Origin: an uncultured Clostridia bacterium
GTDB taxonomy: Bacteria > Bacillota > Clostridia > Peptostreptococcales > Anaerovoracaceae
Length of the DNA stretch: 64,000 bases
Direction of reading: 5' to 3'
Assembly (NCBI GenBank): GCA_934233735.1
Contig: CAKQGQ010000002.1
Coordinates: forward strand, 62,001-126,000
Shown one piece after another: positions 51,914 to 61,848 of this stretch; the first letter of the stretch is position 1, and each line of letters starts with the position of its first letter. The notes below the pieces were generated by a model that saw only the letters and a list, made by a program, of their open reading frames with translations, was not told the DNA's origin and made no database searches. The translations under genes and the position numbers were made by a program.

Positions 51914-54391
51914 ATGAACGAAAGATACGATTTTACGAAAATTGAAAAGAAATGGCAGAACTATTGGGAGGAAAACCAGCTTTTCAAGACGACAGAAGAC
52001 GAAAGCAAAGAAAAATATTATGTTTTGGAAATGTTCCCTTATCCGTCAGGAAAACTGCATATGGGACATGTAAGAAACTACTCCATCGGCGATGTAGTAG
52101 CAAGATTCAAGAAGATGGACGGCTATAATGTCCTTCATCCGATGGGATTCGACTCGTTCGGACTGCCTGCCGAAAATGCTGCGATTAAGCACGGCACCCA
52201 TCCGAGCAAGTGGACATGGGACAACATCCATGAGATGGAAGAGCAGCTCAGAGAACTCGGTCTTTCCTATGACTGGGACAGAGAAGTTGCAACCTGCCAC
52301 GAAGACTACTATAAATGGATGCAGTGGATTTTTATCCAGTTCTACAAAAAAGGACTGGCATATAAAAAAGAAAATCCGGTAAACTGGTGCCCAAGCTGCC
52401 AGACCGTACTTGCAAACGAGCAGGTTGTCGAAGGCGTATGCGAAAGATGCAAGACGCCGGTAACGAAGAAAAACCTGTCGCAGTGGTATCTTAAGATTAC
52501 CGACTATGCAGACAGACTCCTTGAAAACCTTGATAACGGCAAGCTTGATGGATGGCCGAACAAGGTAAGAGTTATGCAGAAAAACTGGATTGGCCGTTCC
52601 TATGGATGCGAAGTTGACTTTGAAATGAAGGATTCCGATGAAAAGCTGACGGTTTTCACAACCAGAGTTGACACAATTTACGGTACGACTTTCATGGTTC
52701 TGGCACCGGAATATCCGACTGTCCTCGAAAATGTAAAGGGCACGGAATACGAACAGCCGGTTCTGGAATATATTGATAAAGTAAAACATATGAACGAGAT
52801 TGAAAGAACCTCCACTTCCAACGAAAAGACGGGTGTGTTCATCGGCAAATATGCAATCAATCCGTTTACTCACAAAGAAATGCCTATTTACATCGCAGAC
52901 TATGTTTTGATGGGATATGGTACAGGAGCCGTAATGGGCGTACCTGCGCATGACCAGAGAGACTTTGATTTTGCGACGAAATTTGGTATAGATATTATTC
53001 CTGTTGTTGACCCGCAGGATCCTGAAGTGGATGTAAACAATCTTACACAGGCTTGTGCGGCTTCCGGCATTATGATTAATTCCGGAGAAATTACGGGAAT
53101 GAAGTCTGCCGATGCGATTCCATATATGATCGATAAGGCAGAAAAAGAAGGTCTCGGACAGAGAAAGGTGAATTACAAGCTCAGAGACTGGCTGATTTCG
53201 CGCCAGAGATACTGGGGCTGCCCGATTCCTATGATTTACTGTGAAGAGTGCGGATGGGTTCCGGAAAAAGAAGAAAATCTTCCGGTACTGCTTCCGACCG
53301 ATGTGGAATTTACGGGAAAAGGCGAGTCGCCAATCGCTACATCTAAAACCTTCAAAGACTGCACCTGCCCAAGATGCGGCAGGAAAGCAGCAAGAGAAGT
53401 GGACACGATGGATACTTTCCTTGATTCCTCATGGTATTTCCTCAGATACTGCGACCCGAAGAATGCGGATGCACCGTTCGACCCGAAGAAAGTCAACTAC
53501 TGGATGAATGTTGACCAGTATATCGGCGGCGTGGAACATGCAATCCTGCACCTGATGTACTCGCGTTTCTTCCAGATGGCGCTTCATGACCTCGGTTTGG
53601 TTGACTGTGAAGAGCCGTTTAAAAACCTGCTTACACAGGGAATGGTAAATAAGGACGGCAAGAAGATGAGTAAATCTCTCGGAAATGTTGTCAGCCCGGA
53701 AGAAATCATCAAGAAATACGGCGCGGATACTGCAAGACTGTTCATCCTGTTTGCAGCTCCGCCGGAAAAGGAACTCGACTGGTCAGATGCAGGTGTAGAG
53801 GGAAGCTATCGTTTCCTCGGCAGAGTATGGAGACTGGTTCACGACTTCACAGAAAAATATAAGGACATTCCGAATGCTTTTGAAGTAAAAACAGCAGCAG
53901 ATAAATCCTTGAATTACATGCTTAACGCTGCAATCAAGAAGGTAAGCGAGGATGTCGGAGGCAGATTCAGCTTCAATACCGCAATCAGCTCCATCATGGA
54001 ACTGGTAAATGAAATGTATAAGTACAAGGAAGGCACGGAAATTAATATCGGACTCTATGCGAAAGCTGTAAGAGAGCTCATTCTGATTCTTTCACCGTTT
54101 ACACCGCACATCTGCGAAGAAATGTGGCAGGAAATCGGCGAAAAAGAGTCCGTTGTCTCGATGTCATGGCCGGAATTCGATGAAGCCGCTTTAGTCAAAG
54201 ACGAAGTGGAAATTGTCGTGCAGATTAACGGCAAAGTGAAAGAGAAAATCAGCACTGCCAATAACCTTGACAAAGAATCATTAGAAAAGGTAGCTATGGA
54301 CAATGAGAAAGTCCAGGCTTTGTTAGACGGAAAAACAGTAGTAAAGGTAGTAGCGGTACCGAATAAACTGATTAACATTGTAGTGAAATAA
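51914..54391 (+). CDS. leuS: Leucine-tRNA ligase
   Basis: Class I synthetase, 825 residues. HIGH-type motif in [16 protein letters not shown], zinc-type insertion (CPSCQ...CERC), an editing domain ([19 protein letters not shown] and [15 protein letters not shown]), KMSKS in [11 protein letters not shown], and an anticodon-binding C-terminus. It lies 9 bases after rsfS and is probably the last gene of the long run from secDF. Confidence 0.97.
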   Translation: MNERYDFTKIEKKWQNYWEENQLFKTTEDESKEKYYVLEMFPYPSGKLHMGHVRNYSIGDVVARFKKMDGYNVLHPMGFDSFGLPAENAAIKHGTHPSKWTWDNIHEMEEQLRELGLSYDWDREVATCHEDYYKWMQWIFIQFYKKGLAYKKENPVNWCPSCQTVLANEQVVEGVCERCKTPVTKKNLSQWYLKITDYADRLLENLDNGKLDGWPNKVRVMQKNWIGRSYGCEVDFEMKDSDEKLTVFTTRVDTIYGTTFMVLAPEYPTVLENVKGTEYEQPVLEYIDKVKHMNEIERTSTSNEKTGVFIGKYAINPFTHKEMPIYIADYVLMGYGTGAVMGVPAHDQRDFDFATKFGIDIIPVVDPQDPEVDVNNLTQACAASGIMINSGEITGMKSADAIPYMIDKAEKEGLGQRKVNYKLRDWLISRQRYWGCPIPMIYCEECGWVPEKEENLPVLLPTDVEFTGKGESPIATSKTFKDCTCPRCGRKAAREVDTMDTFLDSSWYFLRYCDPKNADAPFDPKKVNYWMNVDQYIGGVEHAILHLMYSRFFQMALHDLGLVDCEEPFKNLLTQGMVNKDGKKMSKSLGNVVSPEEIIKKYGADTARLFILFAAPPEKELDWSDAGVEGSYRFLGRVWRLVHDFTEKYKDIPNAFEVKTAADKSLNYMLNAAIKKVSEDVGGRFSFNTAISSIMELVNEMYKYKEGTEINIGLYAKAVRELILILSPFTPHICEEMWQEIGEKESVVSMSWPEFDEAALVKDEVEIVVQINGKVKEKISTANNLDKESLEKVAMDNEKVQALLDGKTVVKVVAVPNKLINIVVK

Positions 54392-54466
54392 GGACGGAAC
54401 AAAATTTTTACAACAAAAAAGCTTGCTATCTTTTCATAAAATCGAAAAAGAAAAGGACGGAAATTT

Positions 54467-56152
54467 ATGAGAAGAAGACAAACACAAAGAAGGAAAGAAA
54501 CGCCCAATCTAAGGGTAATCCCAATCGGGGGACTGAATGAGATCGGAAAAAACATGACGCTCCTCGAATGTCAGAAACAGATTATGATTATAGACTGCGG
54601 GCTTTCTTTCCCGGATGACGAAATGTACGGAATTGATATCGTCATCCCCGATTTTTCCTATCTTTTGGCGAATAAAGACAGGATTGTCGGAATGGTAATT
54701 ACGCACGGTCACGAAGACCATATCGGTGCAATCCCATATTTACTGAAGGATATTGACATCCCTGTTTACGGAACCAGACTGACGCTGGGTCTGGTAGAAA
54801 ATAAGCTGAAAGAACACGGGATTCATGGTGACCTGAGAACGATAAACGCAGGAGATAAAATACAGCTCGGATGCTTTGATGTCGAGACGATCCGAACAAC
54901 GCATTCGATAGCAGATTCGATTTGCCTGGCGATTACAACCCCGGCAGGAGTGGTTTTCCACTCCGGAGACTTTAAAATCGACTATACACCGATAGACGGA
55001 GAACCAATTGATTTCTCCAAACTCGCAGAACTTGGGAAAAAAGGGGTAATGCTGATGCTCTGCGACAGTACAAACGTTACACGACCGGGCTTTACTGCAT
55101 CGGAAAGGGTAGTGGGAGAGACAATTGAAAATATTTTCCGAAATGCAAAAACCCGTATCATCATTGCAACATTCTCGTCGAATGTGCACAGGGTACAGAA
55201 AATTATTGAAAATGCAGTGAAATTCGGCAGGAAGGTTGCGGTTTCCGGCAGGAGCATGGAAAATGTTGTCGCGCTTGCGATTGAGCTCGGCTATCTGGAT
55301 ATACCGCCGGGCACGCTGGTCGATTTGAAAATGACGCGCAACATTCCGGATGATAAGCTGGTTATCATAACGACAGGAAGCCAGGGAGAGCCGATGTCAG
55401 CACTTTCGCGAATTGCTTCCGGCGAGCACAAGTCTGTGAAGCTGAAAAAAGGCGATATGGTAATCCTGTCGTCAACGCCGGTTCCGGGAAATGAAAAGAC
55501 GGTTTCCAATGTCGTGAACAAGCTCTTTGAAAAGGGCGCAGAAGTTATCTATTCGGATATTGCTGATATCCATGTTTCGGGACACGCCTGTCAGGAAGAA
55601 CTGAAACTGATTCACTCGCTGATTAAGCCGAAGTTCTTCATGCCGGTGCACGGCGAATACAGACATCTGATTGCTCATGCAAGACTTGCCGAAAGTCTTG
55701 GAATGAATAAGGATAATATCTTTGTTCTTGAAAACGGAGATATCCTTAACGTGAACAGACGCCGGGCGATTAAAGAAAGCGGAATGGTAGAAGCCGATGC
55801 GATTCTTGTAGACGGACTCGGAGTCGGCGATGTAGGAAATATCGTTTTAAGAGACAGAAAGATGCTGTCGGAATCCGGACTGATTATCGTAGTGGCTGCC
55901 ATTGAAAAAGAAAGCCATATGGTTGTTTCCGGACCGGATATTATATCCAGAGGCTTTGTTTATGTCAGAGAAAACGAAATGCTGATGGAAGAGGCAAGGA
56001 AGGTCGCGATACAGGCTTTGGACAAGTGCCAGAATAAGAGGATTAAAGACTGGAACGCGATGAAATCACAGGTAAGAGACGCTTTGAGCTCTTATATATA
56101 TGAGACAACGAAGCGTACTCCGATTATCCTGCCGATTTTCCTTGAAGTTTAA
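54467..56152 (+). CDS. rnj: Ribonuclease J
   Basis: Metallo-beta-lactamase/beta-CASP ribonuclease of Gram-positives, with 5'-3' exo- and endonuclease activity in mRNA decay and rRNA maturation. 561 residues. GLNEIGKNMTLLE, ITHGHEDHIGAIPYLL (catalytic HxHxDH), HSGDFKIDYTP, the beta-CASP STNVTRPGFTASE and SGHACQEELKL, and PVHGEYRHLIAHARLA are all present. Confidence 0.96.
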   Translation: MRRRQTQRRKETPNLRVIPIGGLNEIGKNMTLLECQKQIMIIDCGLSFPDDEMYGIDIVIPDFSYLLANKDRIVGMVITHGHEDHIGAIPYLLKDIDIPVYGTRLTLGLVENKLKEHGIHGDLRTINAGDKIQLGCFDVETIRTTHSIADSICLAITTPAGVVFHSGDFKIDYTPIDGEPIDFSKLAELGKKGVMLMLCDSTNVTRPGFTASERVVGETIENIFRNAKTRIIIATFSSNVHRVQKIIENAVKFGRKVAVSGRSMENVVALAIELGYLDIPPGTLVDLKMTRNIPDDKLVIITTGSQGEPMSALSRIASGEHKSVKLKKGDMVILSSTPVPGNEKTVSNVVNKLFEKGAEVIYSDIADIHVSGHACQEELKLIHSLIKPKFFMPVHGEYRHLIAHARLAESLGMNKDNIFVLENGDILNVNRRRAIKESGMVEADAILVDGLGVGDVGNIVLRDRKMLSESGLIIVVAAIEKESHMVVSGPDIISRGFVYVRENEMLMEEARKVAIQALDKCQNKRIKDWNAMKSQVRDALSSYIYETTKRTPIILPIFLEV

Positions 56153-56170
56153 AAGTTTGGAGGTAAGACT

Positions 56171-56512
56171 ATGAATGTATATGATCAGGCTCACGGATTA
56201 GCGCAGGCGATTAAAGCTTCCGAAGAATTTAAACAGTATGATGCGCTGAAAAAGCAGGTGGATGCAAACGAAGAATTATCCAAAATGATTAAGGATTTTC
56301 AGACCAAGCAGCTGGAATTTCAGACCAAACAGATGATGGGAGAGACTGCAGGTCCCGAAGATATGGCTGTGATTCAGCAGCTTTACGCGATTATGGCAAA
56401 GGATCCGCTTGCTGCGCAGTATCTGGAAGCTGAGATGAGATTTTCGCTGATGATGAAGGATGTTTACGAAATTGTCGGCGAAGCCATCGGCGCAGGCAGT
56501 ATTCTGGGATAA
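56171..56512 (+). CDS. YlbF/YmcA-family regulator
   Basis: 113-residue helical protein of the YlbF/YmcA family. In B. subtilis these form the Y-complex that works with RNase Y in RNA maturation and in competence, biofilm and sporulation control. ALKKQVDANEELSKMIKDFQ and a C-terminal helix with EAEMRFSLMM match the family. It stands 19 bases after rnj, in keeping with an RNA-decay link, but that link is inferred. Confidence 0.85.
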   Translation: MNVYDQAHGLAQAIKASEEFKQYDALKKQVDANEELSKMIKDFQTKQLEFQTKQMMGETAGPEDMAVIQQLYAIMAKDPLAAQYLEAEMRFSLMMKDVYEIVGEAIGAGSILG

Positions 56513-56519
56513 AGGGTAC

Positions 56520-56548
56520 TTGGCAATTCGCTCATCTTTTGGTATAAT
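56520..56548 (+). promoter_or_regulatory. Promoter for efp
   Basis: TTGGCA (56520-56525) and TATAAT (56543-56548), spacer 17, near consensus. The efp leader would be about 80 bases. Confidence 0.75.
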
Positions 56549-56634
56549 AGAAAAAGTTAGGTTAAAAAAGAGACGAAAAAGCTCTGAAAATAAAGAAAAT
56601 GCACGAAATTTTAAAAAGAATGGAGAGATAAAAA

Positions 56635-57195
56635 ATGATTTATGCTAGTGATTTCAGAAAAGGCAGAACATTCCAGATTAACGGGGAACCGCATGTAGTT
56701 CTGGATTTCTTACACGTAAAACCGGGTAAAGGCGCGGCTTTCGTAAGAACGAAATACAGAAACATCATCACCGGAGCAACAAGAGAAGAAGCTTTCAACC
56801 CGGATGACAAGTTTGAAGAAGCTATCATCGAAACGAAGAAAATGCAGTATCTGTATGATATGGATGATTTGTATTACTTCATGGATCCTGAAACTTATGA
56901 ACAGATTCCTCTTGGAAAAGAACAGGTTGAAGAAGCAATTAAGTTCATGAGACCAAACGACGAAGCAACTGTTAAGTTCTTCCAGGGAAATGCTTTCCTT
57001 GTAGAAGCTCCGAACTTTGTTGACCTTGAAGTTATCGAAACAGAACCTGGCGTTAAAGGCAACACCGCTACAAATGTTACGAAGGCTGCAACAGTTGAAA
57101 CAGGTGCAGTTGTTCAGGTTCCTATTTTCATCGAAACAGGTGAAAGAATCCAGATTGATACAAGAACAGGTGAATATCTGGGAAGATCCAAATAA
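56635..57195 (+). CDS. efp: Elongation factor P
   Basis: Rescues ribosomes stalled on proline runs. 186 residues, three domains. The tip loop carries Lys in [12 protein letters not shown] (~30-41), the position modified in other species; no modifying-enzyme gene is in view. The C-terminal [16 protein letters not shown] is diagnostic. GGAGAG precedes the ATG. Confidence 0.96.
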   Translation: MIYASDFRKGRTFQINGEPHVVLDFLHVKPGKGAAFVRTKYRNIITGATREEAFNPDDKFEEAIIETKKMQYLYDMDDLYYFMDPETYEQIPLGKEQVEEAIKFMRPNDEATVKFFQGNAFLVEAPNFVDLEVIETEPGVKGNTATNVTKAATVETGAVVQVPIFIETGERIQIDTRTGEYLGRSK

Positions 57196-57206
57196 TTTAA
57201 AAATTT

Positions 57207-57245
57207 ACGGAAAGAGCGGGGCGGCTCGGCCTGCGTTCTTTCCGT
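57207..57245 (+). terminator. Hairpin after efp, possible weak terminator
   Basis: ACGGAAAGA (57207-57215) pairs with TCTTTCCGT (57237-57245), with a GC-rich loop. There is no tight T run, so termination would be partial. Confidence 0.5.
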
Positions 57246-57291
57246 GCATTGCTTTGTTTAAAGCAGATGTACACTTTCTATGGGGGAAAAT

Positions 57292-58404
57292 ATGGATTTA
57301 AAGAAGAAAGTTTTAATTGCAGTAATCGCAGCAGCAGTCATCATCGCAGCAGGTGCAGGCATCTTTGTTTCGGGTATGGGGAAAGCACTCGACAGCAGCA
57401 GTGCCGAAGCGGCAGCGGTCAATATCCCGTCCGGCTCGACAACAGAACAGATTGGGCAGACTTTGGCTGACTGCGGAATTATCGACAGTGCATCGAAATT
57501 CAGGCTGTGGTCGAAAATGAAAGGCTTTGACAGCCAATACAAGGCAGGGGTATATTCGCTTTCGCCGTCTATGGATTATCAGACAATCGCTGATATTTTG
57601 GTAGGCGGGAAGGTAGATATGTCGGCATTTACCGTACCGGAAGGATTAACGGTGGAGCAGACGATTGAAAAACTCGTTTCGCAGGGAATGGGTACGAAAG
57701 AAAATTTTGAAAATGAAGTAAAAGACAAGAAATGGTTTGATAAATATGAGTTTTTACGCTATGCCTCCTATGAGGATGAAATGCGAAAGACGCTCAGCGA
57801 CAACTATCTGGAAGGCTATCTGATGCCGAACACTTATTATGTAGCGAAGGGCGCGTCGGAGGAGGAAATCATAGATGTCATGCTCAGACAGTTTGATAAA
57901 GATGTTTTCAATGGGATTTTTAAGGAATTTCAAGAACAGGAGAACACGCTTTTGAAAACGAAATACGGTGCATATGTCACAACGGAATGTGGATTCCAGC
58001 TTAGGGAAGTGATAAAATATGCGTCAATTATCGAGAGAGAAACGGTACTGGATGCAGAAAGACCGCTGACAGCGTCGGTAATTTATAACCGGCTGCAGAA
58101 AGGCATGAAATTTCAGATGTGTTCAACCGTTCAGTATATATTGGGATTCCAAAAGGAAAATCTGACCTATGCAGATATTTCGATTGACTCCCCGTACAAT
58201 TCATACATATATGATGATATTCCGGGACCGATTTGCTCTCCGGGATTGGAATCCATTAAAGCGGCATTTTATCCGGAAGATACGGATTATCTGTATTTCG
58301 TTGTAAGCCCGAAGCTTGACGGAAGCATGAACTTCTCGGCGGATTACAATCAGTTCGAGCGGGACAAGGCCGCATATGATCAAGCTTATAATGCAGCACA
58401 TTGA
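57292..58404 (+). CDS. mltG: Endolytic murein transglycosylase
   Basis: Membrane-anchored YceG-type enzyme that cuts nascent peptidoglycan strands. One N-terminal helix (VLIAVIAAAVIIAAGAGIFV), a LysM-like region (SGSTTEQIGQTLADCGII), and the catalytic domain with Glu in ASIIERETV and IYNRLQKGMKFQMCSTVQY. Start ATG 57292 follows GGGGGA; the upstream ATG 57280 has no site. Confidence 0.93.
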   Translation: MDLKKKVLIAVIAAAVIIAAGAGIFVSGMGKALDSSSAEAAAVNIPSGSTTEQIGQTLADCGIIDSASKFRLWSKMKGFDSQYKAGVYSLSPSMDYQTIADILVGGKVDMSAFTVPEGLTVEQTIEKLVSQGMGTKENFENEVKDKKWFDKYEFLRYASYEDEMRKTLSDNYLEGYLMPNTYYVAKGASEEEIIDVMLRQFDKDVFNGIFKEFQEQENTLLKTKYGAYVTTECGFQLREVIKYASIIERETVLDAERPLTASVIYNRLQKGMKFQMCSTVQYILGFQKENLTYADISIDSPYNSYIYDDIPGPICSPGLESIKAAFYPEDTDYLYFVVSPKLDGSMNFSADYNQFERDKAAYDQAYNAAH

Positions 58405-58415
58405 TGAGGAATCAA

Positions 58416-59087
58416 ATGGAAGCAAGAAAAAATATAACAAATGATATTGTCACGGACTATATCAATGGATTTTATAAGCCCCTTACCGATGATTTGGCAG
58501 AGCTGCGCAGGAAATCCGAGGAAGAGCGTGTTCCGATTATTCTGAAGGAAACGGAAAGCTTTTTGAAAACTTTCTTAGGCATTACAGCGCCGAAGCGGAT
58601 TCTTGAAATCGGCTGTGCCGTCGGCTATTCGGCAATGTTTTTTGCGGAACTTACAGGTGCGGAGATTTTCACGGTCGAAAAAGACCATGAAATGTTTCTG
58701 ACCGCGCAGGAAAATATAGAAAAATACGGTTATTTCAAGCTGGTGACGGTCCTCGAAGGAGACGGTCAGGAAGCAGCGGAAGCCTTGCATGAGCAGGGAA
58801 TACAGTCGTTTGACTTCGTCTTCATCGACGCAGCGAAAAGCCATTATAAGCGCTTTTTAGAGGGATGCCTGCCGCTCTGCACGAAAGATACCGTGATTGT
58901 ATCGGATAATGTTCTGTTTCAGGCGCGTGTCGCCGATGACAGATACGATTCGAGCGGAAAATATAAGACAAATATTAAAAAAATGCGGGAATTTCTTGAT
59001 TTTATTCATCAGGATCCGCGTTTTGACAGCAGTGTGATTGCGGTTGGTGACGGACTTGCGCTTACACGGCTGACAAAAATGGAGTAA
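58416..59087 (+). CDS. SAM-dependent O-methyltransferase (YrrM-like)
   Basis: Class I methyltransferase of the caffeoyl-CoA O-methyltransferase-like family. The SAM motif is LEIGCAVGYSAMFFAE, with DFVFIDAAKSHYKRFL and VSDNVLFQ (metal-binding D/N residues). ATG 58416 with GAGGA five bases upstream is used. mltG - YrrM - U32 peptidase is the usual Firmicutes order; B. subtilis YrrM modifies tRNA wobble uridine (TrmR), which may hold here. Confidence 0.88.
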   Translation: MEARKNITNDIVTDYINGFYKPLTDDLAELRRKSEEERVPIILKETESFLKTFLGITAPKRILEIGCAVGYSAMFFAELTGAEIFTVEKDHEMFLTAQENIEKYGYFKLVTVLEGDGQEAAEALHEQGIQSFDFVFIDAAKSHYKRFLEGCLPLCTKDTVIVSDNVLFQARVADDRYDSSGKYKTNIKKMREFLDFIHQDPRFDSSVIAVGDGLALTRLTKME

Positions 59088-59098
59088 GATTGAATTTA

Positions 59099-60343
59099 AT
59101 GAAAAAAATAGAGTTGCTTGCCCCTGCGGGGGATTTGGAAAAACTAAAAATTGCGGTGCTTTACGGGGCAGACGCCGTTTATTTCGGCGGTGAGGTCTTT
59201 TCCCTCAGAGCCGGAGCAGGAAATCTGACGATTGATGAGATGAAGGAAGGGATAGCCTTTGCGCATGAGCGCGGAGTCAAATGCTATCTGACCATAAACA
59301 TTTTTGCGCATAATCGGGATATTCAGCCGCTTCGGAACTATTTAGAAAAGATAAAAGCTTTGGATATTGATGCTTTCATCGTGAGCGACCCCGGCATTAT
59401 CATGCTGATTCAGGAAATCATTCCGGATGCTGAGATACATTTAAGCACACAGGCAAATATGACCAATTACCAAACGGCAAATTTCTGGTATAATATCGGT
59501 GTGAAGCGTATCGTGCTGGCGAGGGAGCTCAGCTTCGAAGAAATGGCCGAGATACGGCGGAACACACCGGACGACCTTGAATATGAGGCTTTCGTGCATG
59601 GTGCGATGTGCATTTCCTATTCGGGAAGATGCCTTCTCAGCAACTTTATGATTGAAAGGGATGCTAATCAGGGCATGTGCGCGCATCCATGCAGATGGAA
59701 ATACGCTTTGGTCGAGGAGCAAAGACCCGGTCAGTATTATCCGATTGAGGAAGATGACAGAGGCACCTATATTCTCAATTCCAGAGATTTGTGCATGATT
59801 GAGCATATTCCGGAGCTGATTGAGTCAGGGCTTGCTTCTTTGAAAATAGAAGGGCGGATGAAGAGCATTTTCTATGTTGCGACGATTATTGCGGCATACA
59901 GGAAAGCCATCGATGCCTATTATGAAAATCCGCAAGGGTATGTCTTTAAGCAGGAATGGATGGATGAGATGAAAAAAGTAAGCCACCGGGAATTTACCAC
60001 AGGTTTCTATTTCAACAATCCGACCAATAAAGACCAGAATTACCGCACAAGCGCCTATACACGCGACTATACCTTTACGGGGCTGGTAAAGGATTATGAC
60101 GCGAAAACGGGCTTTGCGACGGTAGAACAGAGAAATAAGATGGTTCTCGGAGATGAAATTGAAGTTTTCGGGCCGGGAGAAGATTTCTTTGTACAGGAAC
60201 TGGAAGAAATGTATGATGAGGAAGGAAATCCGATTTCTTCGGCGCCACATCCTCAGCAGATTTTGAAAATAAAAATGAAACAGCCGGTTAAGGAAAATTT
60301 TATGCTTCGAAAGAAAAAGGAGAATACGGAAAATGTCAAATGA
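59099..60343 (+). CDS. U32 family peptidase (YrrO-like)
   Basis: Collagenase-like U32 family; several members act in prephenate-dependent tRNA hydroxylation (TrhP) and not as proteases. The signature EAFVHGAMCISYSGRCLLSN and Cys residues in GMCAHPCRWKY (possible FeS ligands) are present, and LLAPAGDLEKLK opens the protein. A TTG at 59090 has a better-spaced GGAG, so a three-residue longer start is possible. Next to YrrM this suggests tRNA wobble modification. Confidence 0.9.
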   Translation: MKKIELLAPAGDLEKLKIAVLYGADAVYFGGEVFSLRAGAGNLTIDEMKEGIAFAHERGVKCYLTINIFAHNRDIQPLRNYLEKIKALDIDAFIVSDPGIIMLIQEIIPDAEIHLSTQANMTNYQTANFWYNIGVKRIVLARELSFEEMAEIRRNTPDDLEYEAFVHGAMCISYSGRCLLSNFMIERDANQGMCAHPCRWKYALVEEQRPGQYYPIEEDDRGTYILNSRDLCMIEHIPELIESGLASLKIEGRMKSIFYVATIIAAYRKAIDAYYENPQGYVFKQEWMDEMKKVSHREFTTGFYFNNPTNKDQNYRTSAYTRDYTFTGLVKDYDAKTGFATVEQRNKMVLGDEIEVFGPGEDFFVQELEEMYDEEGNPISSAPHPQQILKIKMKQPVKENFMLRKKKENTENVK

Positions 60344-61256
60344 TTTAGGCAGCGGGCCCAGTCAGAGGGGCAGCAAAGATAACACGGTAAAGAAACTTTG
60401 GAGAAAAATGCTCCGAAAGGATGATTCCCAGCAGCTGGAAGAGGAAGTTATGTCCATGCTTGAGGCAGGACAGGAGTCCGGCATACTGAAGGAAGAAGGC
60501 AAAAAGATGATTAACTCCATTTTTGCTTTCGACGATAAGCTTGCTTATGAAATTATGACACCGCGTACCGATGTCTTTATGATTGATATCGAGGATCCGC
60601 CTGAGGAATACTTAAACGATCTGATGACGCTCAGATATTCCAGAATCCCGGTCTGCAAAGGCGAAACCGACAATATCATCGGTATTCTGCATATCAAAGA
60701 CTATCTGATTCAGGCGTGGGAGAAGGGTTTTGACGGCGTGGATATTGAATCGATTATCCGTCAGGCGTATTTCGTGCCTGAAACGAAGAATATCGACTCA
60801 CTGCTCTATGAAATGCAGCGCCAGAAACAGCAGATTGCCATATTGATTGATGAATATGGCGGATTCAGCGGAATCGTTACGATGGAGGATATTATCGAGC
60901 AGGTAGTCGGAGACATTGATGACGAGTATGACGAAGAAGAAGAAATCATCGACAAGGTTGACGATAACATCTATCTGGTAGACGGAGATGTGGACCTCGA
61001 CGACCTCGACGAAGAACTTGGAATCGACCTTGTTTCGGAATACAGCGAAACAATCGGAGGATTTATTATAGATATGCTGGGAGAAATTCCGGATGAGAAC
61101 GATGTTGGCCGCATCGTGGAATTTGAAAATTACCAGTTCAAGATTATGGCGATTCAGGACAGGCGCATTGAGCGCGTGAAGATTTACATTCTTCCGAAGG
61201 AAACGGAGGAAGGTAAAGAAAACGAATCTGCCGACGAAAAAGACAATCAAAAATAA
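60333..61256 (+). CDS. CorC/HlyC-type CBS-domain protein without DUF21
   Basis: 307 residues: a helical lead, a CBS pair (EIMTPRTDVFMIDIEDP; YSRIPVCKGETDNIIGILHI; IDEYGGFSGIVTMEDIIEQV) and a C-terminal CorC_HlyC domain (ETIGGFIIDMLGEIP). Most Firmicutes homologs also carry an N-terminal four-helix DUF21 membrane domain; here it is absent and the protein looks cytoplasmic, like Escherichia CorC. The middle is very acidic. It overlaps the U32 gene by 11 bases. A role in Mg/Co ion handling is only a family guess. Confidence 0.88.
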   Translation: MSNDLGSGPSQRGSKDNTVKKLWRKMLRKDDSQQLEEEVMSMLEAGQESGILKEEGKKMINSIFAFDDKLAYEIMTPRTDVFMIDIEDPPEEYLNDLMTLRYSRIPVCKGETDNIIGILHIKDYLIQAWEKGFDGVDIESIIRQAYFVPETKNIDSLLYEMQRQKQQIAILIDEYGGFSGIVTMEDIIEQVVGDIDDEYDEEEEIIDKVDDNIYLVDGDVDLDDLDEELGIDLVSEYSETIGGFIIDMLGEIPDENDVGRIVEFENYQFKIMAIQDRRIERVKIYILPKETEEGKENESADEKDNQK

Positions 61257-61264
61257 ATACAATT

Positions 61265-61294
61265 TTGTTAAACTGTCCTAATAGGATGTAATAT
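61265..61294 (+). promoter_or_regulatory. Promoter for the NuoE/NuoF-like operon
   Basis: TTGTTA (61265-61270) and TAATAT (61289-61294) with an 18-base spacer. TTGTTAA also equals a half-site of the redox repressor Rex, but the second half-site is missing. Confidence 0.45.
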
Positions 61295-61317
61295 ATAAAA
61301 TATAAGAGGTGCAAAAA

Positions 61318-61836
61318 ATGAGTGAAAAAACATGTAATTGCAATTGTGCCGAAAAGAGGAGAGAGCAGTTCAAAGATCTGCAGCCTGTTTTAGACCAATA
61401 CGCAAAAGTACCGGGTAGTTTAATTACTATCCTGCAAAAAGCTCAGGATATCTATGGTTATCTGTCCATCGACACGATTAACTACATATCCGAAGCTACG
61501 GGAATCAAGCCGGCTAAGATTTACGGCGTTGCAACATTCTATGCGCAGTTCAGACTTCAGCCTATCGGCAAGTACTTAATCATGCTTTGCCAGGGTACCG
61601 CATGCCATGTTAACGGCTCGGAAATTATCGAAGAAGCTGTATGCGAGTATTTAAGAATTAAGGATGGAGAAACAACCGAAGACGGTATCTTCACACTTAA
61701 CAATGTTGCCTGCCTCGGCTGCTGCTCCTTAGCTCCTGTAATGATGGTTAAGAGCGCAGACGGAGACGAAACTTATGGCAACCTGACAAAGGATAAAGTA
61801 ACACAGATTTTGGCTGAAATCAGAGAAAGAGCATAG
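61318..61836 (+). CDS. NuoE-like [2Fe-2S] subunit of an NAD-linked oxidoreductase
   Basis: Thioredoxin-like [2Fe-2S] subunit related to NuoE, HydC and HymA. The cluster Cys residues are in CQGTACHVNGS and LGCCSLAPVMMV. Helical N-terminal part ITILQKAQDIYGYLS is typical. The frame opens with a GTG at 61309, but ATG 61318 with AAGAGG eight bases before it is the better start. It would carry electrons in a hydrogenase or formate dehydrogenase complex with the next gene. Confidence 0.9.
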   Translation: MSEKTCNCNCAEKRREQFKDLQPVLDQYAKVPGSLITILQKAQDIYGYLSIDTINYISEATGIKPAKIYGVATFYAQFRLQPIGKYLIMLCQGTACHVNGSEIIEEAVCEYLRIKDGETTEDGIFTLNNVACLGCCSLAPVMMVKSADGDETYGNLTKDKVTQILAEIRERA

Positions 61837-61848
61837 GAGGTACATAGT

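Noticed and set aside
52046..52951. 301-codon minus-strand frame inside leuS
   Set aside because: Antisense shadow; composition reflects reversed leuS codons.
61265..61288. Rex redox-repressor site before the NuoE-like gene
   Set aside because: Only one TTGTTAA half-site; the inverted second half is absent.
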